Below, piece by piece: positions 45,060 to 57,031 of a stretch of DNA of 60,384 nucleotides. The first letter of the stretch is position 1. Each line of letters opens with the position of its first letter. A program made the translations under genes and the position numbers. Source of the DNA: Schizophyllum amplum. Lineage: Eukaryota; Basidiomycota; Agaricomycetes; Agaricales; Schizophyllaceae. The stretch lies in the NCBI GenBank assembly GCA_007026445.1, contig VDMD01000131.1, forward strand, positions 1 through 60,384. The letters run 5' to 3'. The notes beneath the pieces were generated by a model. It was not told the DNA's origin. It did no database searches and worked only from the letters and a program-made list of their open reading frames with translations.

Positions 45060-48000
45060 ATGGACACGCTGCGGGTGCACGGTCTGCAGCGCGAGAGCGC
45101 CAGACGCGGGTTCACTATATGAGTACCAGTCCCTTCTTGCCGCGCGATTGGTACTGACACCTTTTGTCGTCTCTACTAGTAACCAAAAAGTGGTACTTGA
45201 GATCGACTTTGCGGGGACGTTGTGGGTGCGTGGCGGAGTTGGACGCGACATGGTCCCCAGGCTGATATCCACCACAGGGCTACACGGAACTCACAATTTA
45301 CCCCACGACGAAGGATCTGAAGACCGTGCACCTGCATTCGAGGCAATGCAGTGCGTGCTGCGCCGTTTTGAATGCGAATCGTGTACTGACACCCCATTGC
45401 GTAGCGATTCACACCGTCACTGTCAGCGGCCACCAAGCCGAGTTTGTCCACAATGACTATCTAGCAAACCTGTCCCTTCCTGGGGAGAACAACGCCGATC
45501 CCCATAGGCACGCAGAACTCAAGCGAAAGCTCTATTCTGCTCTCCAAGAAAGTGACGAAGGCGAGCTGTCAATAGCCATCCCCACCCAGGTTTCTCTTCG
45601 CTCGTCGGGTCTCTCGATGCTAGGAAGGGAAACAAGTACGAGTGCGTCGCGAAAGCCACAAAAACATTCTTCCTAACCCACATTTCATCGCAGCTGCCAC
45701 ACCCGAACCACAAACCCCAGGCGCTGGGCATGCCCAAAACGCGCCGGAATACGCCCCCATCGTTATTAATATCGCCTACTCCCTTCGTAATCCGGCCGAC
45801 GGTTTTCAGTTCGTGCTACCCTCGGAGGCCCACCAATACGTAAGTAGCATATATGTGCCTTGCGCGCGGTCGACTCACGTGCTTGTACGCAGCGCGTTCC
45901 CCATTGCTATACAACACCCTCCTCCCCAGATGCGGCTCGTTGCTGGATTCCTTGCGTCGATAATATGTGGGAGAAGTGCACATGGGAGTTTGAGATCGTG
46001 GTACCTCGGCACCTGGAAGAATGCGACCCGGACGAGGAGACTGGCGAATCGGCCGCGAGTCCTACCATGGTCGTTTGTAGTGGCGAGCTGGTAGAGCAGG
46101 TGCGTTTGTCAAGATTAAATGTTCTTTGCAAGTCTAACTAGGTCCAGGTCGCACATCCTCACAATTCGAACAAGACGATTTTCATATTCTCTCAGCCTGT
46201 CCCAACTTCTGTTCAGCACGTCGCTCTTGCTGCGGGTCCTTTCCATGTCATGGCTATACCCTCCGACACACCGTCAGATGATGCCACTGGTGCTTCGCAG
46301 ACCCCCATGCACGCTTTCTGTCTTCCGGGACATGAAGCTCTGCTGGCGACTACGACCTCTTCTCTGCGCCCGGCCATGAGCTTCTACTCTACGGAATGTG
46401 GCTCCTATCCGTTCGGGTCATACAAGGTCGTATACGTGGACGAGATGCCGACACAGCGATTCGACAGTGCTACCTTGTCCTTGATCACGGTCGACTCGTT
46501 ACACGGCGAGGACGGGATCGAGCAGGCTTTTGAGGCACGGCACGTCCTAGCACAAGCGCTTGCGTCGCAATGGGTCGGCGTCAATATACAGCCGAAACAG
46601 TGGTCCGATCTGTGGCTGGTTAACGGTCTCTCGCTCTATATCACTGGGCTCTTCCTCAAGAGACTACTTGGAACGAACGAGTATCGCTTCCGGCTAAAGA
46701 AGGACATGCAGCGCATCTTGCAGTCAGACACTGGAGCGCAGATGCCGATATGCCAGCCCACGCACCTCGAGCCTCCCGATGCGGCAGACATACCCTTCAT
46801 TAATTTGAAGTCGCCCGTGGTCCTCCATATCCTCGACCGCAAACTAGGCAAGTCGGGCACGTCCCTCGGTCTGAGCCGCGTGCTCCCCAAGGTTTTCCTG
46901 TCTGCGATGAGCGGGGAGATGCAAGGGAACGCTTTGTCGACGCACTTCTTCCTACGAATATGTCGGAAAGTCAGCGGCGTTGATCTGCGCGCGTTTGCCG
47001 AGCAATGGATCTTCGGAAGCGGCTGCCCGTCTTTTGCATTCCAGGCGACGTTCAATCGAAAGAAGATGGCGGTCGAGATCACGATGCGGCAGGAGTGTCC
47101 GGCGTGGAAGGCGCATGAGGGTAATGCGTACACGATGGAGATGTTCAAGCCTGCGCCACTGTTTGAGGTGTGTCCCGTCTTCCCTTTATTCATGTGCTCG
47201 CGTGCTCACACGCGACAAAGGGTCAAATGACTATCCGTATTCACGAAGCGGATGGCACGCCCTATGAGCATGTTCTTGACATCCGGTCCGGCTTCAAGCG
47301 CTATGACGTGCCGTTCAACACCAAGTATAAGCGTGTACGGCGTAATACGAAGCGTTATCTCGCTCGCCAGGCGGCTGCGCAAGCCGCGGCGGAGGGTGAC
47401 GCGGACGCGGCTGAGGCCATAGGCCTGATCGACATGGGCTTCGGGCTGGATATCTGGGAGAAGGAGGAAGAGCGCGAGAACTGGAAGGTCGCGGACTGGA
47501 CGGAGGACGAAGAGGCGCAGATGAGCGGTGCCACCTATGAATGGATTCGGATGGACGCCGACTTCGAGTGGATTGCGTTCATCTCCTTTGACCAGCCCGA
47601 CTTTATGTGGGTTAGTCAGTTGCAGAGGGATAGGGATGTCGTTGCGCAGCTTGAGGTCAGTCGATCTTATACTCTTTACTGTACGCGATGCTGAAATATC
47701 ATGATCAGGCCATACATTCGCTGTCGCGGCAGCCAACGGCTATCGTCTCGAGTACCTTCGCACGAACGGTATTGGTAACGAACTATTATTATCGTATTCG
47801 CTGTGAGGCCGCCCTCGCCCTCGTGAACGTACGTGCGATTATGAAGTTGCCCTTCACTTCATTGACGCATTTTGCAGTGCGCTGTGCGGCGTATCGAGTT
47901 TCTGGGGCTCTTCCATCTTTTCAAGCTGTTCCTCCGCTACTGCTACGAAACGGAGGACCCTAAGCAAGACCTGTTCAAGCACACCTACGTCCCGAAGCCG

Positions 48001-51000
48001 AACGACTTCTCGGATATCGCGGAGTACTTTGTGCGCAAGCACCTAGTGACTGCTATTGCCCGGGTACGGTTTGAAAACGGGAAGACGCCACCTGTGGTCC
48101 GTCAATTCCTCATCGACCAGCTGCGGTTCAACGACAACACGACGAACATGGTTAGTATCACGACACGTGTGCTTACATGTGACTGAATGACCGTGCAGTA
48201 TTCCGACGCATTCTACGTCAGCGCTATCATTGATGGTCTGGGATGTGCGACGACATCTACCGCTGCGCCCGAACGCGGCGAGCTTCTTCCTACAGAAGGC
48301 CGCGCTGAGCTAACAGCTGAAGACGTGGATCTCCTACAACAGGCCATTGACGAGGTCGAACGGTACAGGAACATGGATCGCCTAATTCCTTCCCCGCACA
48401 ACGTTGTTACTGTCGCGGTACTGGAGTTCTACACAGTTCTGATGGTGGCGAACTACATCCCTAATCACCCGAAGTGGTTCTTCCCTATGACCCGGTATGT
48501 GTTCCTTCGCGTCCAGTCACTTTTCAATCGGCTCAATCGGAATATAGCGATGGGAACTACACCCAAGTACGCATCGCAGCATTCGACGGGTTGTTCATGA
48601 CCAAATGGTTCACGCCGGGCATTATGCGTTACGTCCTCTCCGTTATCATCAACGATCCTTCCCGAGTCGTCAGGCGACACGTTGCGCGTAATTGCTGCCA
48701 GAGCCTTGGTCTGCTGGTCCAAATGGGAGAGCTGAAGTCGGGCGTAAAGGAGGCAGAGTCACTCCTCATAGAGGAGGACGGTTCGGTCCCGGAGAGGATC
48801 AAGGAAGCGAGGAAGACCGAGATGGATATGATGTTCAAGGTTCTGAGAAAGGATCGAGAGGTCGGCAAGAACGAAGTCTTGCGGGAATGGTTGGCGCCTC
48901 TCATGCTGTAGGTGCCCCATGCCATACCATTTTCCTGCCCTAACATTTTACTTGCTTAGATCTGCGGATGTGGACTACGAAGTCCGGTGGAACCTTCTTA
49001 AGCTGGCCGACCTGCTGATCAAGCCGCAAGAGGAGAAATTGCCGATGCCCAAGATACATATCCCTCCTACTCCCGTCGCCGAGACGCCTCCACCACTACC
49101 GATCAAAGTCAAGCCTCCGCGACCTCCCGGTCGACCCGAGAGTCCTACAGTTGTCACCACGCCAAAACTACGAGTCGCCCCTCCCATTCCTCCCTCTCCG
49201 CGTGTTGCGCCCGAGCAACCTAAGCGCCATGTACAGATGGCGCCTCCCGCTCGGCGCGCTCCTCCGCCTCCTGTACCCGCCGCGAAAGCGTCGAAGCCTA
49301 AGCAGAAGCCTGCTCCGCCTCCGCAAACGGGTCGCCCGCCGAAGTCCAGTTCGCGGCCAGCGCCGAAGGCGCAGTCGGTGGGATGAGCACGAACGACTTG
49401 ATCATGTGTCGCAACGCGCTGAAGAAGCTGCAAGCCCATAAGCGTGCCAAATTGTTCTTGAAGCCGGTCGATCCTGTTCGGGACCACGCGCCGAGGTACG
49501 CATTGGCTCTATTTAGTGAAAGAGGAAAATTGACGGGTCTTCAGTTATTTCGACGTGATCAAGAAGCCCATGGATCTCGCCACCATGGACATCAAATTGA
49601 ACCAGGGCTTTACCAGGACAGAAATGCCTCCGGAAAGACTTCGAGCTCATGATCAACAACGCGAAGACCTACAACCCTCCTGGGACATTCGCGCATCTGG
49701 AAGCCATCAACTTGGAGACCTTCTTTGAGAAACGTGAGCCTCTGGTTTTCTCGTAGACCTGCATGACTTACTGACGCCATTCATAGAATGGGCGACTTGA
49801 GCAGGACGCTAGAAGCTAGGGTTCATGATCCTCCTCCTCCTCCTCCCGCTCCACGTCCTGTGGTCATGTCTTCCGGCCTATACCCAATAAGACGGCGTCT
49901 GCCGCCGCGCCGGATATCTGCACCCAATCAACTTGCGCCGCCGCCTGCCCCTTCGCCTTCTCCGCCTCAATCTGAACAACCGAAGCCGCGTCCGACCATC
50001 AAGTTGAAGCTCGGAGGCCTAGCAAGCCCTCGGCCGAACCTCCACAGAAGAAGTCGAAGCCGTCGAAGGCGAAGTCAAAGGCGACTCCGTCTGACGTACC
50101 TACGGATCCTCCACCGCCGTACGAAGACGATGGACAGGCGACCTACTCGAGGAGGTGCTCGCCGTTGAGCATGAGCGGGAGCAGCAACGAGAGCACCAGA
50201 GGAGCAGAAGCGGAACAGCCACGATCGGTGTCGAAGGGCAAGCGGAAGATTGCATCTGCGGTACTGGACGAGGACGAATATTGAACCTAGCCTCGCCAGC
50301 GAAGAAGGAACGGCGGGCGCCTTCTCCCACGCCTGCGCCTACACCAACACCGGCACCAGCACCGCCGGCCGACTATCAAGATCAAGCGCGACAAGCCTCC
50401 GCCCTTCACCTACGCCTCGCACTATCGCCCCGCCTCGCCAGGTGGCTCCTGGGCCTGCGCCAGCCACGCCAGCTCGTCCCCCTCCTCCACCTGCTGCCCT
50501 GCCGTGTCGTCTGTCAAAGGCAAGAGCGGCAGATTTCCACCCATCCTCCCTCACATCCACCTTCGCGTGCGCCGTCGCGAGCAACTTCACATGTTGCGGG
50601 TCCGGGTCCGTCAACACCTAGTGCACCACGCGCAACGGTTTACGCTGCTACGCCGATCAACGAGAGGAAGTGCCGTGAACTGTTGAAGACGCTGGCGAAG
50701 TCAGAGTTCTACCCCATCTTCGCGCAACCGGTGGATCCTATACGGGATGGATGTCCGACGTATGTTGTCTGACCTTGATGATCGGACTAGTACTGACATT
50801 CTTTGCAGGTACTTCGACGAGATCAAGCATCCCATGGACTTCTCGACTATGGGCAAGAAGCTGACGGAGGGGCAGTATCAGACCATGGAGGACTTCCGGA
50901 AGGACGTGGAACTCATCTTCAAGAACTGCCGACGTTCAACCGCCAACGACGTACCCACAGCAGTGCGCGGACAACGTCGAGGCGCTGTTCAAGAAGGAGT

Positions 51001-51467
51001 GGGCGAAGGCGATGGAAAAGAAGTTGTCGTACACAGAGAAGCGCGGGCTGCAGGCAGTAGTCCGCGAGTTGAAGGCACACCCTCGTGCGTTAGCCATCTC
51101 GCATTGCCATTTTCTAACCGTGTGTATACCCACAGCTACTTTATCTTCTCCGAGCCTGTGAATCCGGACCTGCTCGGCATCCCGACGTACTTCAACATCA
51201 TCCCGCGAGAAGGCGCGCGACCTGCGCACGATCCAGAACAAGCTCGACACAGACAAGTACGAGTCGGTGCAGGCGTTTGAGGCGGACCTGGAGCTTATGG
51301 TTCAAAACGCGTTGACGTTCAATGGAGATGTGTCCGAGGTGGGACAGGCCACGCTGAGGATGCGCGATGGGATCCGGGCGGCGATGGCGAGCTTTAGGTC
51401 GAAGAAGAGGAAGGATGGAGGGGAGAAGGGTGGTGGGCAGCCGGCGAAGAAGTTGAAGATGGGCTAA
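45060..51467 (+). CDS. TAF2: TFIID subunit TAF2 with three C-terminal bromodomains, frame disrupted in its 3' third
   Basis: About 1,850 aa if continuous. The start is MDTLRVHGLQRESARRGFTI. The M1-aminopeptidase-like fold follows: QKVVLEIDFAGTLW, TIYPTTKDLKTVHLHSRQC, HQAEFVHNDYLANLSL, ARCWIPCVDN, CTWEFEIVVP and LWLVNGLSLYITGLFL. The peptidase HEXXH and GxMEN motifs are replaced (ASQWVG, VDSLHGED), as in all TAF2, so it is a promoter-binding scaffold and not an enzyme. A HEAT-like C-terminal part (RVVRRHVARNCCQSLGLL) precedes a Pro-rich linker. Three bromodomain-like units then appear at about 49383-49733 (VIKKPMDLATM), 50640-51060 (YFDEIKHPMDFSTMGKK) and 51130-51400 (VQNALTFNGD). From 49379 on, the frame is broken by multiple single-base indels. 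The first 5' splice site (about 45117) lacks GT. Confidence 0.85.
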
Positions 51468-51660
51468 GAAGTGTATTATAGCAGTCAATTATACGTACGT
51501 CAGTAGCTAATCGGGCCTGGTCAGTAGTGGTCGGTTGATAGATCGAAGTGTCTTCTCAGTCTGGACGAGCGGCTTGCGTGTAAGGTAGATGTCACTAGTA
51601 TGTTTGTGGCGCTTGCAAATGTGACTGCCTGATATCAGCACTAATTGACTTACGACCTAT

Positions 51661-51741
51661 GGCCGCCTGGCGTAATGGCAACGCGTCTGACTACGATATT
51701 ACGTGATCAGGAGATTGCAGGTTCGACCCCTGCGGTGGTCA
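51661..51741 (+). tRNA. tRNA-Arg(ACG) with a 9-nt intron
   Basis: Acceptor GGCCGCC pairs with GGTGGTC (two G-U), discriminator A at 51741. The D-arm is GCG-loop-CGC, the anticodon stem TCTGA/TCAGG, and the T-arm GCAGG-TTCGACC-CCTGC. The anticodon loop is CT-ACG-A followed by a 9-nt insert (TATTACGTG) one base 3' of the anticodon, the canonical nuclear intron position. The B-box GGTTCGACCCC is near-consensus, and a T-run about 20 bp downstream could end Pol III transcription. Decodes CGU, and CGC/CGA after A-to-I editing at position 34. Confidence 0.9.
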
Positions 51742-51967
51742 TGTTGCCATCCAAGATGCGTTTTGGGTCAAAATTTTTGACCGCCTATCCAATGCCCAAG
51801 CAATATTCTCAAGCTCATCGAGCAACAAATATGTACCAGTCTTACCAGTGTTGAGCTCTGAACAGGTTTTGTACACACGAACACAGAAGAAGGCAGTAAA
51901 CTCAACTCTGAATCACGCATCCGGTCCGAGGTCCCACTCTTTGTCTCCGACGATCACTCGGTTTTCC

Positions 51968-52526
51968 ATGTCGTCCGCTTTGCTGCAACGGGCGCGCGCC
52001 ACCAGCTTTGCGCGTCGCACAGGCATCGGTGCGGAACTACGCGCGCGCTGAACCAGCGACGGCCGACAGCAAAGACTTGATCCGGCGCGCACTCTACCCA
52101 AGCACCATCCGCAACAAGCCCACGCCCACAGGCACCTACCGCCCCGACGTCGCTCGCGCGCTCCTCCGCGCCGTTCCGCACACCCACGCCCACGAGGTCA
52201 TTGAGCGTGCGTGGTTGCTGCACAAGCGCCACGTCCGCAAGGCGCGCGACGCCGAGCTCGCGCGCAAGTTCCGCTGCATGAAGGAGGCGATGGACGAGCT
52301 GGAGCGCCTGGCGCCGCACTTGCACCTGGAGGCGAACAAGCGCGAGGACCCGCGCCAGCGGAGCAAGGCCGAGATGGAGCGCGGGAAGGCGCTGTCGACG
52401 CCGCAGGCGCGCGCGTTGGACGCACGGATACGCGGGTTATTCCCGCGCGAGCTGAAGGTCCCAACGGAGACGCCGTCGAGGGCGGGCTGGAACTACAACT
52501 ACGAGCCCTTCGAGCGTCCGATATAG
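51968..52526 (+). CDS. mL40: Mitochondrial ribosomal protein mL40 (yeast Mrpl28 family)
   Basis: About 185 aa. The presequence is basic and Ser/Ala-rich (MSSALLQRARATS, then RVAQASVRNYARAE), pointing to the mitochondrial matrix. The conserved body reads DLIRRALYPSTIR, HEVIERAWLLHKRHVRK, ELARKFRCMKEAMDELERL, LEANKREDPRQRS and ends RIRGLFPRELKVPTETPS and GWNYNYEPF, the family hallmark. It is a component of the large mitoribosomal subunit near the central protuberance. The presequence and body lie in different frames: a TTT at 52006-52008 where two T would keep frame. I read this as a single-base indel; a start inside the body would lose the presequence. No introns. Confidence 0.85.
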
Positions 52527-52648
52527 AGGTGCGTTTGGCATCCGCTCGTACTTGTCTAGAGCTGACCCGGACAGCAGGGGTAGGTGGATGCGACGGTGCA
52601 CGATCGAGATACATTTACAGAGCAAGAGACTGGATAGCTACGCTACAA

Positions 52649-54658
52649 TTACATCCACTGGCGCTCTTCTCGCATGGAGAACGGGTCCCCACTCATCATC
52701 ATCTGCGCGCCCTCGTTCTGCCGTGCGGACGTCTTGCCCACCACTGCGCCGTGGACGGACTCGAGCGTCTCCGTCCACTTCTGCAGCGCGGCGTACCGCT
52801 TCTTCTCCAGGCTTTGTCTGGTGAGATGTCATAAGCGCCCATAATGTTGCAAAGGGGGGAACGACGCACTTCTTGTCCAACTCCAGACGCATGCCGACCT
52901 GGTCGATGCGCCCATCGACCTTGCCTTCAAGAATCAACCCTATCAGCAGCTCCTCGACCTCCTCGACATCCACGTTCAGTTGCTGCGAGTGCCCTCAGTT
53001 GGTTCACTCGCTGAGAATTTGTGAGAACCTACCTTCGCCAAGAAAGCAAGCTCCAGCCGCGTATACGGCTTGATGAGGTCAATCAAGTACTGCGTCCGTA
53101 GACTTCGCAGCAGTTCGCCGATGTATTGCTTGATGAAGTTGTCACCCATAATTGTTGCTTGGTTGTCTGCGTGGCATCAGTGGCAGGTCGTTCCACACAT
53201 GCCCTTGGCTTAGCCCGCACCTCGCAAGATCTTTTCCGCTGAGTGCACCTCTCGCCTTTGGTACGCGTCCACCAGGTCCGTCATCGCCTTGATCTCGGGG
53301 TCGTTCTTATATCTGTCCAGACGTCAGAAATCACAACAGAAATTGAGAAGTGCAAGCATTCAGTTACTCACGGCTTCGTCTCCTGACTGTCAAACGGGTT
53401 CACCTCAGCACCCGTCAGCATGTTCGCCAACACCAGATACTTGAGAACCTGGATTCGCTGCAGCGACCCCGCCTCGTCGTAATTGCGGAACGAGTCGAAG
53501 AAGTCCGAGTAGGCCTTGCTCCACTGGCGCTCGCCCATCCACATCTTGCCTCCGCACTCCTTGATGACGCCCATGATGCGCGGGTGCGGAATGGCGGAGC
53601 GCACGGCGTTGGTGGCGTTGTAGATCTCCTTCAGCTTTTTGAAGTTGCGGGTTTCGTTGTACATTTGGATCTCGAGGGCGTAGATCTCGAGGAGCTGGGT
53701 GCCGCGCTGGGACTGGTCGTCCTCGCCGCCTTGTGAGGCGGTGTGGAGGTCGCGGATGAGCTGAAGAGGCGGCACGTATAGTGTAATTGCATGGGAAGGA
53801 AGGGAGCGAAGGTGGCGCGAAAAGGTGGCAGTTAGCGAGCTGCACAACATGCCGATGCGGAACGAGGACGCACCTTGGACAGACGGCCATACTCCTTCTT
53901 ATCAAGCCACAGCTTCGCCAGCTTGAGGTTCGTCTTCACCGAAAGACGCTGAAGAAACGTATCAGCCAGAGCTCATCCCGATCACGGTGCAGCACACGCA
54001 CCTCATTCTTCGCCTCAATCAGCGCGTCCTTCGTCACATTGTAGAACTTCTCCAGAATGTCGACTTCGACTGGGCCGCCCTTCCCACCGCCCACATAGTC
54101 CAGGATGCCGTTGATCGTCTTCTCCGAGTAGTTGCGTGTCACCGCGCTCTTCGTGTACTTTAGCAGCCGGGAGTACGTCTTCAGCGCCTCTTCCGGCCGG
54201 TGCAGCACGAGGAACAGAAGCTTGGTAGACTGCTTGAGCGCCTTGAAGCCCCTGCGTGGGAGGGCCGGGTGCGCGTTAGCTCGAGCCCATTCATGCCAGG
54301 AGTACGACAAACGCACCAATCGCCCATCTCATCCTCCTGATCGACGATGGCTTTGAACTCTCGGAGGGCCTCCTCGGGGTCATCTTCCTTCTTTGCTGGT
54401 GGGGCGCGGGATTAGGGCAAGGCTTCGTGAACGATCAGCGAGTACGCACCCTTGGCTTTGTAGTACATGTTCTCGACGTCGGCGGCACCGGCATCGTTGT
54501 CTTCGTCGCCATCAGAGTAGTCAAAGCCGTAGTCCTATTGAGTTCAAGTATATGAGTTACTTGTTCGAGGGAATGGGATAGACTGGCATGTCGGGCGCCT
54601 AACAGACACGCACCTCGTCGTCGGACCCTTGCATGTAATCGGCGTCATCGTCATCCAT
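52649..54658 (-). CDS. CSN2: COP9 signalosome subunit 2 (CSN2)
   Basis: About 500 aa in roughly ten exons. CSN2 is a PCI-domain scaffold of the COP9 signalosome, which removes Nedd8 from cullins in the nucleus and cytosol. The acidic start [15 protein letters not shown] is followed by [89 protein letters not shown] and [23 protein letters not shown]. The PCI winged helix reads [21 protein letters not shown] and [14 protein letters not shown]. The last exon is [15 protein letters not shown] ending SMREERQWM. Introns are canonical and no lesion was noticed. It is distinguished from the Rpn6 paralogue by the NYSEK and KFYNVT phrases. Convergent with mL40, 122 bp between stops. Confidence 0.92.
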
Positions 54659-57031
54659 GGTGGCTGAAGTTGCTGGGGATGGAGAGACGGTTACTTTGGG
54701 CGTACGCCAAGACGCGTCGCAAGCCGGGATAGAGGTGGGAGGGAGGCAGACCAGGAGCAGACGCCCACGCCACCAACGCGGCACCACGGTACGCTCGGAT
54801 AAAGCCGAGAAGTCGAACATGATCATTGACTGCAAACTGGAACTCATCTACTAGAGAAGCGCCGTCTTCGCCGGCAGACACCTTGCTTGCGACGCACACT
54901 CAACTTTTCCCAGACTCCCATTTGTGTAAGCCCGATGCTGACGATGCTGATATTGATTGTTACGGCCTCCTGTCCAGTGTCAGTCGGGTCTTCTGCATAA
55001 ACTTGGCTGCTTCGATTGATTACTGATCTCTAGATTCTCTACCTATATCTACGGCTACATGGCAATGCGAGGCTACTAAGACCATGTCATTGTCCAGTCC
55101 ACAGTGTATACTCATATCGATCCTGTCACGCGTCGTGCTCGCACTTCGTCGCGTCTCGCGCCCCGTCTCCCGCATCTTCCGGCGCTCTTGGTCGCCCCTT
55201 CGACGGTTGTCCACATCAATACTTATCACGGTCAAACTGCTAGCATCGGGGGCGAACTGTCACAAAACAGAAGTCATCGGTGCAGAGATAGTCGCGTCAG
55301 CGCTCGTGTCCTCAGCGTCGCTCGGCGACGATGACGGCGGCGGACGACGGCGCCGCGCCGGAGGTCGCATGCGGCAGCAGAAGTCTCTGCAGCTGATAAT
55401 TCAGCGGCGGACGAGGCGGCAACGGGGGTAGCGGCAGCTGAGGTCAACACAGCCGCGTGGACGCAGAGACGAAGGTGACAGCGGCAGAGGTAGCCGAGCT
55501 GGATTTGTCCGCCTGCACAGTGTCGTAGCTGGCAGAGCCATCCATACAGCCGGGCGTGGGATCACGTACATCAACACGTTCGAGCAGTCGATGTTCAAGA
55601 AAATGCCGGGCGTCGTGATCGTGTACGCGTTCGAGAACGCGTCACCCGCGGGAAGAGTTGTATCATCGCTGGTGGCAACACTGGTCTGCGAGCACAACAA
55701 GTAGAGCCAAATACCGCAGCGGCCAGGCTGAGCCAGCGGATGTGAGGACATTCACAGCGTGAAAAACTCTGCGCGAGAGAGCGAGTCAGTGACGGGAGAA
55801 CAAGGCAAGGGCACAACTCACAACGGGGTGTAAGCTGCAGTGCAATCATGGGAATGCTTCCTGATGCTGTGGCTCGGAGGAGATGCATAGATCGCGCCCG
55901 ACCCTGCCACGACATGCCCGCGCTCCTGTAGGCCCCGCCGGTCAAGTTGTTTGGAAGCTTATGCTGCGGGGAATATAGGGTGCAAAGGTTAGACCCCGCT
56001 GGTCCACAGGACAGACGAGGACGTAACTGAATTGCGAGATGCAGAGCCCCGGGGGGAGGGGCGTTCCGGACCTTTCTACGCCGCTGATCGTCCTCTATAT
56101 CGACCGGGCATCTCGTTCACTATACCGATGACTCGGCAACGTCAAAGATCACACCGATGGACCAGGATTCCGCGGAAATTGAACCCCGCTTGAGTCCAGT
56201 GACGCTGCAGTACGAATCGAGCAATACTGGACGAGGAAGCGTAGAACTAAAGGGGAAGGACTGCAAAGATCAATGCATTTCGTTTACAGCAAGGGTCATG
56301 AAGACTATCGGCACTGCGGTCGCAGCTGATCATGAGATCCACTCCATATTCCATAGCGAGCGAAGAACTGGGCAGGAAGCGAGGTCGAATGTGCAGCGTG
56401 GGTATGAATGGCGCAGTCGAACCTCAATACCGAATGACTGGCAAAGCGAGTGGTAAGACCCAGCCAACAGGCAAGGCCGGGCAAGGCTTGGGCAAGGCAA
56501 CCACACAAGAGCATACTGACGTCATTGTTTGTACATATGTACTGTACATGGTGGGAAAGTGCATTAAGACCCTGCAAGAGACCTTGCAAGCAAGGTAACT
56601 GGCGCTAGGTAGAACTATTCCTGTATGCTATGAAAAACACAGGGCCTTGGTCAAAGGCAGTGGCAATGTGCTAGAGGGCATGTGGAGTTACTGAGTACTG
56701 AGTACTGAGCTTCACTAAGCTGCTGCCTAAAATCGAACTGATCAGGAGTTGACGAAGAGAAGGGAAGACTCAGTTCAAGAGACAGGCAGGAAGAGGGAAG
56801 GACTGGGAAAAGAGCAATAGAGAACAAGCGAGAAAAAGCACATACTGAGAAAGTCCTGAGGGGAACACAAGGCGACTGAACCGTCTATGATGAAGGTAGA
56901 AGATTCATAATGATATGAATTTCGAGAACAATACATGCATGGGTAATATGGGAGCGAATGATATATATACAATGGCATGTCAAGTCCGTGGGGGTACCAG
57001 ATGCGAGTCGGCTCCATGTCTATCCCGGGGC
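54659..57031. other. 2.4-kb intergenic region, no convincing gene
   Basis: A pair of minus-strand open frames (55401-55751 and 55595-55945) could be joined by a GT..AG intron into a short hydrophobic peptide, but no family character emerged. A 7-bp tandem repeat lies at 56691-56709. The right end is probably the 3' flank of the first lectin gene. Confidence 0.45.
56691..56709. repeat. 7-bp tandem repeat (CTGAGTA, 2.7 copies)
   Basis: Perfect short tandem repeat in intergenic DNA downstream of the lectin gene. Confidence 0.8.

Noticed and set aside
55401..55945. Possible two-exon hydrophobic peptide on the minus strand
   Set aside because: Splice signals are acceptable but the joined product resembles no family and is short; evidence too thin.
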